Assembly: GCF_003985145.1 (NCBI RefSeq) | Contig: NZ_ML133543.1 | Coordinates: 1 to 64,000, forward strand | Reading direction: 5' to 3' | Length of the DNA: 64,000 bases | DNA from: Rhizobium anhuiense | GTDB taxonomy: Bacteria; Pseudomonadota; Alphaproteobacteria; Rhizobiales; Rhizobiaceae | Shown: positions 43,684 to 53,174 of the stretch, piece by piece | How positions within the stretch are numbered: position 1 is the first letter of the stretch | Layout of the letters: each line of letters opens with the position of its first letter | Notes under the pieces: model-generated | Seen by the model: the letters and a program-made list of their open reading frames with translations, nothing else | Database searches by the model: none | What the model was told of the DNA's origin: nothing | Program-made: the position numbers and the translations under genes

Positions 43684-46224
43684 TCACGAGACCAGCGACA
43701 TCGGCCGGCGGGCGGCGGGCGACGCCCTCCCGCCATCGGCAGTCTGAAAGTGCGAAATTCTTTCGTTCAAGACTTCGACCTGTTGCCGAAGCCGGTGAAT
43801 CTCCGCGGTGTTTTCCTCCACCATCGCAGCATTGTGCTGGGTAATGTGCTCGACATCACGAACGGCGTTGTTGACCTCGTCGATGCCCTTGTATTGCGTG
43901 GTCGTGGAAGCTGAGATGACCTGCACCAGCCCGTTGATCGAGGTGAAGTGTTCCATGATGGCCGACAGCGCCTGGCCGGTCTCCTCGACGAGCGTGACGC
44001 CCGCGCCGACCTGCGATGCGCTGGTGGAGATGAGATCCTTGATCTCGCGGGCAGCCTTGGCGCAACGCTGAGCAAGCTCGCGCACTTCCTGAGCAACCAC
44101 GGCAAAGCCTCTGCCGGCCTCTCCTGCGCGTGCCGCCTCGACGCCGGCATTGAGGGCGAGGAGATTGGTCTGGAAGGCGATCTCGTCAATCACGCCGATG
44201 ATGCTGCTGACTTTTTCGGAGGACCGGTTGATAGCGCCCATGGCATCGACGGCCTTGGCGACGACGGCCGCGGAATGCTCCGCCTGGCGGTGCGCCTCGG
44301 CGACCGAAAGCGACGTCTGACGCGCGTTTTCGGCTGTCGTCCGCACGCTGGCTGTGAGTTCGCCGAGCACCCGCGAACTCTCCTCGAGGGAGGCCGCCTG
44401 CTGTTCCGTGCGGCGGGCCAGATCGTCGGCGGCGCCGGAAAGATTGGTGCTGCCCTCGGCGATCTCGTAGGTCGAGTTGCGAACCTCGGCGACCGTCAGG
44501 CGCAACGCGTCGATGGCGTGATTGTAGGTGCGGGCCATGGCGACATAATCGGCGGCCAGATCCTCGCTCATCTCTGCGGCGAGATTGCCATTGGCGAGCT
44601 TGCCGAGCATATCGGACAGAGCGTTCAAAGCCTCGCTCTGTTCCGCCTCGATGCGCGCCTGTTCGGCGGCGCGGCGGGCCTGCTCCAATTCGTCCCGCGC
44701 CCTGTTTGCTTCGGCAAGCTCTTCCAGCCTGGTCTTCTCAAGCGCCTGGTCGCGGAAGACAGTCACGGACCGGATCATGTCGCCGATCTCGTCGCCGCGC
44801 TTGCCGTCACCGATGGAGATGTTCAGATCGCCGTCGGCAAGTCTCATCATCGTCTGGGTGATCCGCTTCAGCGGCCCGCGCAGCGTTTCGATCAGCATGA
44901 GGCCGCCGATGATCGCAAGCACCGTGCCCGCAATCATTGCCGCAAGTGACATTGTCGCCGAACGCTGGCTGATTTGCTTGCCGCTCTCCTGTGCCGTGCT
45001 GACGAACTGCTCGAGCGTGTGGCTCGCATCGGCCACCAGTGCGGTCGCCGCCTCCTTGTCCGCGCGCCACCGGTCGGCGATCGATATCAGAAGCGAACTA
45101 TCCTTTTCGATCGAGGCAAGGGACGGCTCGATCTTCTTGGCAAGATCCTGCAAGGCGGCGTTTTTCCCGCTCAAGGGTACGAGTTGAGCAGCGCTTTCAC
45201 GCAGCGCCTTGAGATCGGCGAGAACGGCATCCCGCGCCTCGGCATCGACTCGCCTGTTCAGTTCGCTTAAGTGCAGCCGCAGATCGTCAATCGATTTGAA
45301 TGCGGTATTGACGATCGCCACCATCGAGCGAAGGGTGGCGATGCTCGCATCCATGCCGACAAAACGCTCGATCGCAGTATCCGCATTCCCAGAGGCAAGC
45401 TTTCCAAACTTCTCCTCGAAGCCCTGCAGTTCCTGGTCGACAGGAGCGTAGCTGTCGAGCGTAAGGCTGGCGCTGTCCTTGGCTATCGCGGCGAGCTTGT
45501 CCAATACCGGCTTAAGCGCGGCAAGCTGGCTTCTGGCCTTGTCGGAGGCGAGCGCGGCGCTGCCGCCGGCCTCCTTGACGAGCGGCGGCAGGAGGCTGCC
45601 GAGAGCGCCGGTGATATCCGCGGGGGCATTGGCCTGCGCGGTGGCCTTACGCAACTTTGCAATGCGTTGCGCGAGATTCTTGTAGACTGAAGCATCGAGA
45701 AGAAGCGCCCGGACGAAGGTCTCCTTGCCATTCGCCTGATCTTGGAGAACGTCGAGCTGTTTGCGCGCCGTCTGGCTTTCCTTGAACAGCCCGGCCACCG
45801 CGTCGTCGATCGCCTGTTCGGTATTCACACGCTCCTGTGACACGGCCCAAAGCGCATCGGCGCCGCCCTGCATCTTAGCCCCGAGTTCGCGCACGGCAGC
45901 AATCTGCTGCTTCTGCGCCGGATCGATCAACATGGCATCAAGCGTCGCCGCTCCCTTCTGCTGCTCGGAGATGCTGGCGATCAATCGTTCGCGCGTGGCC
46001 GATATCGGGAGATCGGTAAAGGCCGTCAGAGAGGATCGCAGCTGTTGAAAACTGGAAAGGGTTTCGATCGTCTGCCGGGTCAGGGTCATCTGGCCATTGA
46101 GCGTACCGGCGGTGAAATAACCGAAAAGACCGATGCCGGCGATGAGGATGACCAGAGGCACCACGAAGAAGAGGACCTTGGTCACGATCCGCATACGCTG
46201 CAACAGTCGATCAATCAGCGCCAT
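43684..46224 (-). CDS. Methyl-accepting chemotaxis protein
   Basis: 846 residues. One membrane helix lies near residues 17-37, then a long periplasmic sensor region of about 380 residues, then a second helix near 427-447. A HAMP domain follows (RGPLKRITQTMMRLADGDLNISIG), with coiled coil and a second HAMP-like stretch. The signalling tip is IDEIAFQTNLLALNAGVEAARAG. The tail lacks a clear CheR-binding pentapeptide. The sensor region is helical and Ala-rich without a named ligand domain. The promoter region upstream contains a relic of the putA 3' end. Confidence 0.93.
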   Translation of the reverse strand: MALIDRLLQRMRIVTKVLFFVVPLVILIAGIGLFGYFTAGTLNGQMTLTRQTIETLSSFQQLRSSLTAFTDLPISATRERLIASISEQQKGAATLDAMLIDPAQKQQIAAVRELGAKMQGGADALWAVSQERVNTEQAIDDAVAGLFKESQTARKQLDVLQDQANGKETFVRALLLDASVYKNLAQRIAKLRKATAQANAPADITGALGSLLPPLVKEAGGSAALASDKARSQLAALKPVLDKLAAIAKDSASLTLDSYAPVDQELQGFEEKFGKLASGNADTAIERFVGMDASIATLRSMVAIVNTAFKSIDDLRLHLSELNRRVDAEARDAVLADLKALRESAAQLVPLSGKNAALQDLAKKIEPSLASIEKDSSLLISIADRWRADKEAATALVADASHTLEQFVSTAQESGKQISQRSATMSLAAMIAGTVLAIIGGLMLIETLRGPLKRITQTMMRLADGDLNISIGDGKRGDEIGDMIRSVTVFRDQALEKTRLEELAEANRARDELEQARRAAEQARIEAEQSEALNALSDMLGKLANGNLAAEMSEDLAADYVAMARTYNHAIDALRLTVAEVRNSTYEIAEGSTNLSGAADDLARRTEQQAASLEESSRVLGELTASVRTTAENARQTSLSVAEAHRQAEHSAAVVAKAVDAMGAINRSSEKVSSIIGVIDEIAFQTNLLALNAGVEAARAGEAGRGFAVVAQEVRELAQRCAKAAREIKDLISTSASQVGAGVTLVEETGQALSAIMEHFTSINGLVQVISASTTTQYKGIDEVNNAVRDVEHITQHNAAMVEENTAEIHRLRQQVEVLNERISHFQTADGGRASPAARRPMSLVS

Positions 46225-46350
46225 AAACTAGCCCCCGCCCCAGTAAATTGGCTCATTCTCCGGCGCGACCCCTCCCCTTGGCCTGCAGCAGTCGTTGATC
46301 GCGCCAGGCCATCACAGTAGTCACAACTGTTAAAAAAATGGTCAATGGTG

Positions 46351-46460
46351 TCGAGTTCAATCGAAGCCTGCGATATGCGGACGAGGGCGCATTTTCCGCG
46401 CTCCCGTCTTGCCGCTCAGCCGATGGCCATCGGGCTTTCATTGCCGCCGGAAGCCGTCGT
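46351..46460 (-). pseudogene. Relic of the putA 3' end with its downstream hairpin
   Basis: These 110 bases match 58103-58211, the last codons and downstream hairpin of the intact putA, with about 18 mismatches and one gap in my hand alignment (roughly 83% identity). Read on the minus strand, the relic still encodes TTASGGNESPMAIG and a stop, against NTAAAGGNASLMAIG and a stop in PutA. Just before this the frame has a stop codon, and upstream of it the similarity fades. It is the left direct repeat flanking the sugar-acid locus. Confidence 0.82.
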
Positions 46461-46488
46461 CGCTCACGCCACCCTTGAAGAGGTTAGG

Positions 46489-47238
46489 CTAACTCCGGTT
46501 CTCCAAGCGATTTGTTTTGCGCCACTCTTCGTATTCTCCGCGGGCATCGTCATGCAGAGGATAGTAGCGCTGCAACGACCCTCCCTCCATAAGCTTCACG
46601 CGTGAGAACTCCTCCCAATCGTGATGCTTTTGCGACTCTTCGATGACCTTCGAGGCCATTGCGACGGGAAGCACCACCACCCCGTCATCGTCGGCGACGA
46701 TGATGTCGCCGGGGATTACCGTGACACCGCCGCAGGCAATCGGAACGTTGACGGCATTGGGATAGATGCTGGTCTGCACATGGTAGTTGGGAGTCCAGCC
46801 ACGCAGCCATAGGGGGAGGTCTAGCTTCTCGACATTGGGCCGATCGCGCATGCACCCGTCGATTACGATGCCAGCGCCGCCCCTGCCTTTGAAATACGTC
46901 GACATCATATCGCCAAAGACCCCCGAACTCATGTCGCCGCGCGCGTCGACCACGACAACATCGCCCTCCTGCGCGTGATAGAGCACGTGCCGGTGCAACT
47001 GCGTCTCCGGATCGGCATATTCTCCCTCGGTGAAGAGGTCCGGCCGCTGCGGCATGAACTGGAGCGTCAGCGCCGGCCCGACGATCGACTTCCCGTGGTT
47101 CTGCGCCACGGGACCCACCATGTGCGGATTGCGGAAACCCATGTGGCCAAGCGTGCCGGCAACCGTCGCGGCGCCGATTTCCTTCAGTGCGTCGATCAGC
47201 TCTTTGGGCGGACGGGTAATGTCGGGAGTATGCGTCAT
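46489..47238 (-). CDS. RraA-family protein, probable acid-sugar or 4-hydroxy-2-oxoglutarate-type aldolase
   Basis: 249 residues. The family core is present: GTLGHMGFRNPHMVG near residue 29, ARGDMSSGVFGDM near 98, and GIVIDGCMRDRPNVEKLDLP near 122, where the Arg-Asp pair supports the metal site of HMG/CHA-type aldolases. The C-terminal ADDDGVVVLP is also typical. RraA relatives split 4-hydroxy-2-oxo acids; the RNase E inhibitor role applies only to the enterobacterial branch. As the last gene after an enolase-family dehydratase and an importer, it probably cleaves the keto-deoxy acid the dehydratase makes. Confidence 0.87.
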   Translation of the reverse strand: MTHTPDITRPPKELIDALKEIGAATVAGTLGHMGFRNPHMVGPVAQNHGKSIVGPALTLQFMPQRPDLFTEGEYADPETQLHRHVLYHAQEGDVVVVDARGDMSSGVFGDMMSTYFKGRGGAGIVIDGCMRDRPNVEKLDLPLWLRGWTPNYHVQTSIYPNAVNVPIACGGVTVIPGDIIVADDDGVVVLPVAMASKVIEESQKHHDWEEFSRVKLMEGGSLQRYYPLHDDARGEYEEWRKTNRLENRS

Positions 47239-47259
47239 TTCAATCTCCGCTGGATGAAA

Positions 47260-48423
47260 CTACCAGTTCGTAACCGAACCGTCGCGGCGCTTCAGGTGAG
47301 GCGCTTCCCAGAAACGAAAGCTCTCCGCCTTGACCGCCTCTTCGTTGACCTCGACGCCGAGCCCCGGCAGATCGCTGACCGGATAGTCAGGTCCGTCGAG
47401 CCGTGGCTGCACGGGGAAGAAGTCGGAATTGTCGAAGCCCAGCTTTGTTTCGGGCACCCTGGTCTCAAGCCAAGCGAAATTCGGCACCGCGGCGGCGAGA
47501 TGGATGGTCGCGGCCGTGCAGACTGGGCCAAGAGGATTGTGCGGCATCAGGTCCACATAGTGCGCCTCGCTCCAGCCAGCCACCTTCATCGCTTCGGTGA
47601 GCCCGCCAACATTGCAAACATCGAGCCGGTTGAACTGATGGATGCCGCGCTCGATGTAGGGCAGGAACTGCCACTTGCTGGCAAATTCCTCGCCGATGGC
47701 GAACGGGATGTCGGTCATCGTGCGCAGGGATTCGTAGGCCTCCGGTGTCTCGTCCCGTATCGGCTCCTCGAGAAAATCAAGCACGCCACGGCCGAGTTTG
47801 TTGCAGAAGCTGGCCGCCTCTGCCACCGACAACCGGTGGTGATAGTCGATGCCGAGGACGACGTCGTCGCCCAGCGCCTCGCGCGCCTTGTTCAGCATCG
47901 TTGCGGTAACGCCGATCGATTCGCGCGGCTCGAAGATGTCCTTGCTGTTTTGCCCGATGGGAAAGAAGCGGATCGCCTGCCACCCCTGTGCGCGTAGTTC
48001 GCGGGCTCGTTCGATCGCAACGTCGCCCTCAGCCTCGTCACCGGTCGAGGCGAAGGTAGGAATTCGGTCGCGCTGCTTGCCGCCCAGCAGTTCGTAGGCC
48101 GGCACCCCCAGCGCCTTGCCCTTGATGTCGTGAAGGGCGATGTCGATGGCGGAAATCGCCGCCTGCAGAACGCGCCCGCCTTCGAAATATTGGCTGCGAT
48201 AGGCTTCTTGCCAGATCCGACCAATCTGCATCGGATCGCGGCCGATGAGAAACTCCCGATAGTGCTCGATCGCGCCAACCACGGCCTTCTCGCGACCGCT
48301 CAAGCCGCTCTCGCCCCATCCGAAGACGCCCTCGTCGGTCTCGACCTTGACGAGCATCTGGTTGCGTGTTCCCACCCATACTGGATAGGGCTTGATAGCG
48401 GTGATTTTAAGCTTCGTGGTCAT
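47260..48423 (-). CDS. Enolase-superfamily dehydratase (mandelate racemase/galactonate dehydratase-like), member 1
   Basis: From ATG 48423 the protein has 387 residues. The N-terminal capping domain ends before GWQAIRFFPIG, where the second barrel strand has Arg in place of the Lys common in this group. Metal ligands are visible as Asp in LGIDYHHRL, Glu in DFLEEP and Glu in AIGEEF; the later LMPHNPLGPV holds the His. This arrangement fits acid-sugar dehydratases. It lies in the importer operon, 34 bases after the ATPase gene and 22 before the RraA-like gene. The substrate is unknown. Confidence 0.87.
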   Translation of the reverse strand: MTTKLKITAIKPYPVWVGTRNQMLVKVETDEGVFGWGESGLSGREKAVVGAIEHYREFLIGRDPMQIGRIWQEAYRSQYFEGGRVLQAAISAIDIALHDIKGKALGVPAYELLGGKQRDRIPTFASTGDEAEGDVAIERARELRAQGWQAIRFFPIGQNSKDIFEPRESIGVTATMLNKAREALGDDVVLGIDYHHRLSVAEAASFCNKLGRGVLDFLEEPIRDETPEAYESLRTMTDIPFAIGEEFASKWQFLPYIERGIHQFNRLDVCNVGGLTEAMKVAGWSEAHYVDLMPHNPLGPVCTAATIHLAAAVPNFAWLETRVPETKLGFDNSDFFPVQPRLDGPDYPVSDLPGLGVEVNEEAVKAESFRFWEAPHLKRRDGSVTNW

Positions 48424-48456
48424 CCACACCCTCATTCCGGACGTATCGACTCTGTC

Positions 48457-49560
48457 TCAGTGGGCCTTGAGGGCCATTTCTGTTTCGCCGTCGAACAAAT
48501 GCATTCGCTCCTGGTCGAACTCGAGCCAAATCATTTCGTCCGGCGCGACGGCAATGGTCGGCGGCACGCTGACGTTGACGATTGCGCCGGACAGGAACGC
48601 TTGTACGAAGGTGACGTCTCCCGTTGGCTCCACCGTGTAGGCCTTGGCGGGTATGCTTCCAGGCACTGCACTCTTGTGCAGTTTGATCGTCGAGTGACGT
48701 GCGCCGAGCACGACTTTCTTGGTGGTCGCCCTCGCGACCTTCTGGGCATTGTGTGGCGAGAGCTCGAGGCTCCAGCCCTCCGCGCTGGTCAACACAGTAT
48801 TGCCGCCCACCGTGGATGCCTCCAGCGGAACAAGGCTCATCGCCGGGCTGCCGACGAAGCTGGCGACGAACATGTTCACCGGATGGGCAAAGACCTGCGC
48901 CGGTGAATCGTATTGCTGCAGGTAGCCGCCGTTCATCACCGCCATCCTGTCCGCCATGGTCACGGCTTCGAGTTGGTCGTGCGTCACATAAATGATCGTT
49001 GCCTTGAGGTCCTGGTGGAAGCGCTTGATCTCCGACCGCATCTGCACGCGCAGCTTTGCATCGAGGTTGGAAAGTGGTTCATCCATCAGGAAGACCGCCG
49101 GATCGCGAACGAGAGCGCGGCCCAGGGCCACGCGCTGCTGTTGTCCGCCCGAAAGTTCGCGCGGCTTTCGCTCGAGCAGCTGCGTCATGTCGAGCACTCG
49201 CGCTGCTTCCTTGACCTTCCTGTCGATCTCGTCCCTTGGCAGTTTGCGCATCTGCAGCGGGAACGCCAGATTTTTATAGACCGATTTTTGCGGATAGAGC
49301 GCGTAGTTCTGGAACACCATTGCGATGTCCCGGTCCTTGGGGTCCAGGTCATTGACCACCCGGTCGCCGATGACGATGTCGCCCGATGTGATGGGGATCA
49401 GCCCCGCTACAAGATTGAGCGTGGTTGTTTTGCCGCAGCCTGAAGGGCCGACGAGCGCAACGAATTCGCCGTCGTTGACCGTCAGCGAAACGTCGTTGAC
49501 AGCTTTGAAGCTGCCATAGGTCTTGACAAGATCTTTGAGGACCACGTGGGCCACCGGCAA
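48457..49560 (-). CDS. ugpC: ABC transporter ATP-binding protein, sugar type (UgpC/MsmK family)
   Basis: 367 residues. Walker A is GPSGCGKTT near residue 38, the signature is LSGGQQQR and Walker B is AVFLMDEPLSNLD. The C-terminal extension of about 130 residues (TOBE/regulatory domain) is typical of sugar and glycerol-phosphate importers. It follows the second permease by 4 bases. The family name is used as symbol; the sugar cargo is unknown. Confidence 0.92.
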   Translation of the reverse strand: MPVAHVVLKDLVKTYGSFKAVNDVSLTVNDGEFVALVGPSGCGKTTTLNLVAGLIPITSGDIVIGDRVVNDLDPKDRDIAMVFQNYALYPQKSVYKNLAFPLQMRKLPRDEIDRKVKEAARVLDMTQLLERKPRELSGGQQQRVALGRALVRDPAVFLMDEPLSNLDAKLRVQMRSEIKRFHQDLKATIIYVTHDQLEAVTMADRMAVMNGGYLQQYDSPAQVFAHPVNMFVASFVGSPAMSLVPLEASTVGGNTVLTSAEGWSLELSPHNAQKVARATTKKVVLGARHSTIKLHKSAVPGSIPAKAYTVEPTGDVTFVQAFLSGAIVNVSVPPTIAVAPDEMIWLEFDQERMHLFDGETEMALKAH

Positions 49561-49564
49561 CTCC

Positions 49565-50455
49565 CTAGTGCTTGACTGCGCCTTCCGTGAGGGCGCGTAC
49601 GAAGTATCGTTGCAGGACGAGGAACAGGACCACGACGGGCACGCTCATCATGAAGCTGGCGGCCATCAGGCCCGGAAAGTCCGTCGTATTTTCAGAGAAG
49701 AAGCGCTGGATGCCGACCGGCAGGGTCAACTGCTCGTTCTTGGAGAGGAAGGTGTAGGCGTAGATGTACTCGTTCCAAGCGCCGATGAAGGAGTAGATCG
49801 CCGTGGCGATGATTCCTGGCGCCGAGAGCGGCATCACGATCAGGAGAAAGGCCTGGAACCGCGTCGCTCCATCGATGCGCGCCGCCTGCTCGAGCTGCAC
49901 CGGGATGTTGTCGTAGAAGCCCTTGAGGAGCCAGATTGCCAGCGGCAGGCCGAATGTGAGGTAGGTGAGAACGAGCGACCCATGCGTGTTCACCAGCCCG
50001 ATCGCCCGCATCAGGATGAAGAGCGGTACGAGAAAGATCACCGCGGGGAACATGTTGCGAAGCAGGACGGCGAAGAACAGAAAGTTCCGGCCCGGGAAGG
50101 TGAAGCGCGAAAACGCATAGGCCGCAGGAACCGCCACGATCACCGAAAGGATGGTCGTAGCCATGGAGACGAAAAGGCTGTTCCAGAAGAAACGCAGGAA
50201 GTCCTGGCCGACGCTGTTTTGCGGATCGAGCAGCTTCTGGTAGCTTGCCAGCGTGGGCTGGTCCGGCCACCACTGTGGCGGGAATTGCATGGCCGCGAAG
50301 CCGGACTTGATCGAGGTGATCAGCATCCAGATCATTGGCAATGCGGTGTAAAGCAGCATGAACACCAGGAAGATGCGTCCGCCCCACCGCCACCCATCGA
50401 AGCGCCTATGGCGACGCGCCTGGCCTTGACGAGCAGTCTGCGCAATTGTGCTCAT
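49565..50455 (-). CDS. ABC transporter permease, carbohydrate type (MalG/UgpE-like)
   Basis: 296 residues with about six membrane helices. The EAA loop reads LEQAARIDGATRFQAFLLIVMPLSAPG, the classical carbohydrate-permease form. The start overlaps the end of the partner permease by four bases (ATGA), so translation is coupled. Confidence 0.93.
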   Translation of the reverse strand: MSTIAQTARQGQARRHRRFDGWRWGGRIFLVFMLLYTALPMIWMLITSIKSGFAAMQFPPQWWPDQPTLASYQKLLDPQNSVGQDFLRFFWNSLFVSMATTILSVIVAVPAAYAFSRFTFPGRNFLFFAVLLRNMFPAVIFLVPLFILMRAIGLVNTHGSLVLTYLTFGLPLAIWLLKGFYDNIPVQLEQAARIDGATRFQAFLLIVMPLSAPGIIATAIYSFIGAWNEYIYAYTFLSKNEQLTLPVGIQRFFSENTTDFPGLMAASFMMSVPVVVLFLVLQRYFVRALTEGAVKH

Positions 50456-51411
50456 TGGCTCGCGTCCTTCTGCTCATTGCCGCTCAGCGCCCGGACATAG
50501 AAGTAGCCAAGCGACATCAGGATCAGGAACAGCAGCACCGAATAGGCTGATGCCACCCCCCAGCGCTGACGTCCGAAGGCGAGCTCATAGATGTGGGTGA
50601 TCCAGATATGCGATGCGTTCGACGGCCCGCCGCCGGTCATGATCCAGGGGATGATGAAAGAATTGAAGTTGGCCACGGCCAGCAGAAGGATCGTCACCGT
50701 CGAGACGTTTCTCAAGTGCGGAAAGGTGACGTGCCAGAATCGCTGCCATGCATTGGCTCCGTCGACCTTTGCGGCGCGCAGCAACTGGTCGGGAACCGTC
50801 TGCAGACCAGCCATCATCATGATCATGGCAAACGGAAACTCCCGCCAGATATTGACGACGATCAGCGAGGGCAGCACCGTGCTGACGCTGTCGATGAAAT
50901 TCGGCGGCCGATCGGCCCATCCGAGGCCGACCAGCACCGCGCCGATGATCCCGAAGTCCGAATGGTAGATCCACTTCCAGATATAGGACGCGGCGACCGC
51001 GCTGATGACCCAGGGAATGATCAGGATGGCGCGCAGGATGCCGCGGCCGACAAAATCCCGATGGAGCGCCAGGGCGCAGGCAAACCCCAGGACAAATGCG
51101 ATGAAGGTGGATCCCAGTGTCCAGATTAGAGTGTTGGAGGTGACCTTCCAGAACACCGGACTTGTGAGGATGGCAGTGTAATTGTCGAAGCCGATAAAAA
51201 TCTTGTCGCGGAGCTGCAGGCCGGGCGGTGTATTGAAGAACGACAGCTCGATCGTGTAGTAGATCGGATAGGCTATGACGATGAGCATCACGGCGATTGC
51301 AGGAAGCACGTACGCGTAGTCAGCGCGATGCTCCCAAATCTTTCGCAGGATGCCGGACCTATCGGGTTGAAGTCTTCGGCGAGCCTCTGCCTTGCCGATC
51401 AAGATCGTCAC
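50452..51411 (-). CDS. ABC transporter permease, carbohydrate type (MalF/UgpA-like)
   Basis: 319 residues. Membrane helices begin with YVLPAIAVMLIVIAYPIYYTIELSFF; the EAA loop is LLRAAKVDGANAWQRFWHVTFPHL. It follows the binding-protein gene after a 75-base gap that contains a hairpin at 51439-51465. With the partner permease it forms the membrane channel. Confidence 0.93.
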   Translation of the reverse strand: MTILIGKAEARRRLQPDRSGILRKIWEHRADYAYVLPAIAVMLIVIAYPIYYTIELSFFNTPPGLQLRDKIFIGFDNYTAILTSPVFWKVTSNTLIWTLGSTFIAFVLGFACALALHRDFVGRGILRAILIIPWVISAVAASYIWKWIYHSDFGIIGAVLVGLGWADRPPNFIDSVSTVLPSLIVVNIWREFPFAMIMMMAGLQTVPDQLLRAAKVDGANAWQRFWHVTFPHLRNVSTVTILLLAVANFNSFIIPWIMTGGGPSNASHIWITHIYELAFGRQRWGVASAYSVLLFLILMSLGYFYVRALSGNEQKDASQ

Positions 51412-51438
51412 TGTGGCGTGCCCTTATTCTTGGGAACA

Positions 51439-51465
51439 ACCGGCTGCACTCTCGGCGCAGCCGGT
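51439..51465. terminator. Hairpin between binding-protein and permease genes of the sugar importer
   Basis: ACCGGCTGC at 51439-51447 pairs with GCAGCCGGT at 51457-51465, 9 bases with a 9-base loop. It lies just after the binding-protein gene on the minus strand and probably sets a higher level of binding protein than of permease. Confidence 0.6.
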
Positions 51466-51486
51466 CAGGTCGTGGTCAGGCCTGGA

Positions 51487-52965
51487 CTAGAGTCCGCCGT
51501 CCATCAGCTCTTTTACCTTCTTGGCCGCGTCGTCCGCTGCCTGGTCGACGGTCATGGCTCCGGTCAGGGCATTCTGCAGCATGTCCGGGACAATGATATT
51601 CATGATCTCGGGGGACTGTGGCAGCGCCGGGAACGGAATGCCGTATGGCAGCATCGAGGTCGTGACATCGAGGAACTTGATGTTATCAAGACGTTCCTTC
51701 ATCCATTTGGTCTTGAAGCCGTTGAGGTTTCCCGGGTTCGAGCCGGCATAGGCCATCTTCAGCGACCATTCGGGGCTCGTCCACATGCAGATGATCGCCT
51801 TTGCAGCCGGCTCGTCCACCTTGCCGCCCTCGACATATTCGGGCTTCAGGATGTGAATGTTCGAGCCGCCAAACACGACGGCACGCTTGCCATCGGGGCC
51901 GGTCGGGATCAGGCCGTAGCGCATGTTGTCGATGACGGTCTGCGCCTTGTCCTTGTCGGTAGCCGTCGCTTTTTTCTGCAGGTCGAGCATGACGTTGTAG
52001 TCGGACGGGTGCGAGATCATCATGCCGAGCTGGCCAGCGAGGAAGAGGGGCTGGTTATCTGCCTGCTGGTTGGTGAGTGCCGAAACCGGAACCGACTTGT
52101 CGCGAACATACATATCGTAGGAGGCTTGCAGCGCCGCCTTGCTCTGCGGGCTATTGAGCTCGACCTGCTTATAGGTCGGGCTCGCGGTGGCTTCGTCGAA
52201 GACGCCGCCGCCATAGGCCCACAGCTGCGGCATGAAGCGATACGGCGTATTGCCGGCATTCTTGCGAGCCACGAGGCCGTAACCGGCAATGCCGAGCTCG
52301 TCGTGGATCTGTTTGGAATACTTGACGACATCGTCCCACGTTGCCGGAGCCTTGTCCGGATCGAGGCCTGCCCGCTTGAAGATATCGGCGTTCCAGATGA
52401 ACGCCATCGTCTCGTTGTTGGTGGGAATGCCGTAGGTCACGTCCTCCCAGGTCACGGCCTTCATTGCGCCCGGCCAGAAGTCCTCGGTCGAATACCCGAC
52501 ATCCTCGGGTTTGAGCGGCTGCAGATAGCCTTTTGAGGCGAACTCGGTGCCGCCCAGGATTTGCAGGCGGACCGCCATGGGCGCTGCATTGCCAAGGAGC
52601 GCGGTCCGGAACTTGTCCAGAAGGTCGTTATAGGTGAGGGCTTGTTCCTCAAGCTGGATATTTGGATAGGTTTTGCGGAAGGTCTCGAAGAACTCCTTGT
52701 AATACTGGCGCAGGAGGTCGGGGTCGCCCTCGAACACGCCCTGATACCAGAAAGTCAGTCGCCCCTTGTAGTCGAGCGGGGTGACCTTGGCGCAATCGCC
52801 CGCCGTGTCAAAATCCTGCGTGCCGGCAATGGAGCGCACATATTCCGGCGACCACTTGCTCAAGTCGACCGGCGCACCCAGCGCAGACGCGGACATCAAC
52901 GATACCATCAAAGCAGTAGAGACAGTGCCGCGCAGGACGGCACCGCCGAGTGAAATCCTCGTCAT
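51487..52965 (-). CDS. Extracellular sugar-binding protein, family 1
   Basis: 492 residues with a Sec signal peptide of about 30 residues ending ASALGAP. The mature part has the family-1 fold: a YKGRLTFWYQGVFEG start, MKAVTWEDVTYGIPTNNETMAFIWNADIF in the middle, and FLAGQLGMMISHP with the bound-sugar loop. It is somewhat longer than usual. A good GGAGG precedes the ATG. It is the first gene of the minus-strand importer operon and is divergent from the GntR gene. The ligand is probably an oligosaccharide or sugar acid. Confidence 0.92.
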   Translation of the reverse strand: MTRISLGGAVLRGTVSTALMVSLMSASALGAPVDLSKWSPEYVRSIAGTQDFDTAGDCAKVTPLDYKGRLTFWYQGVFEGDPDLLRQYYKEFFETFRKTYPNIQLEEQALTYNDLLDKFRTALLGNAAPMAVRLQILGGTEFASKGYLQPLKPEDVGYSTEDFWPGAMKAVTWEDVTYGIPTNNETMAFIWNADIFKRAGLDPDKAPATWDDVVKYSKQIHDELGIAGYGLVARKNAGNTPYRFMPQLWAYGGGVFDEATASPTYKQVELNSPQSKAALQASYDMYVRDKSVPVSALTNQQADNQPLFLAGQLGMMISHPSDYNVMLDLQKKATATDKDKAQTVIDNMRYGLIPTGPDGKRAVVFGGSNIHILKPEYVEGGKVDEPAAKAIICMWTSPEWSLKMAYAGSNPGNLNGFKTKWMKERLDNIKFLDVTTSMLPYGIPFPALPQSPEIMNIIVPDMLQNALTGAMTVDQAADDAAKKVKELMDGGL

Positions 52966-53174
52966 AGGTATCCTCCAGGTTCTCTCCCATGCCGCTCTGC
53001 GTCGAGGCGAGCGGTCTTTGCTCGCGGCCGCGGGACATTTACGGCCAAATGTATCCTTTCGAGCTTATCATACGTTTTCAGATCATAGATTGCCTGTCAA
53101 CTAGCGAAATCGTACATTGTTTATGGAAAGATCGCGTGATATCCGAGCAATATGTGTATTTATTGGGGACAGCC
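52966..53174. promoter_or_regulatory. Divergent control region of the sugar-acid locus
   Basis: The region 53040-53160 is clearly AT-rich against its surroundings and separates the binding-protein gene from the GntR gene. It contains related half-sites (TCATACG near 53069 and TCGTACAT near 53110) that a GntR dimer could use. No symmetric operator is proven. Confidence 0.4.
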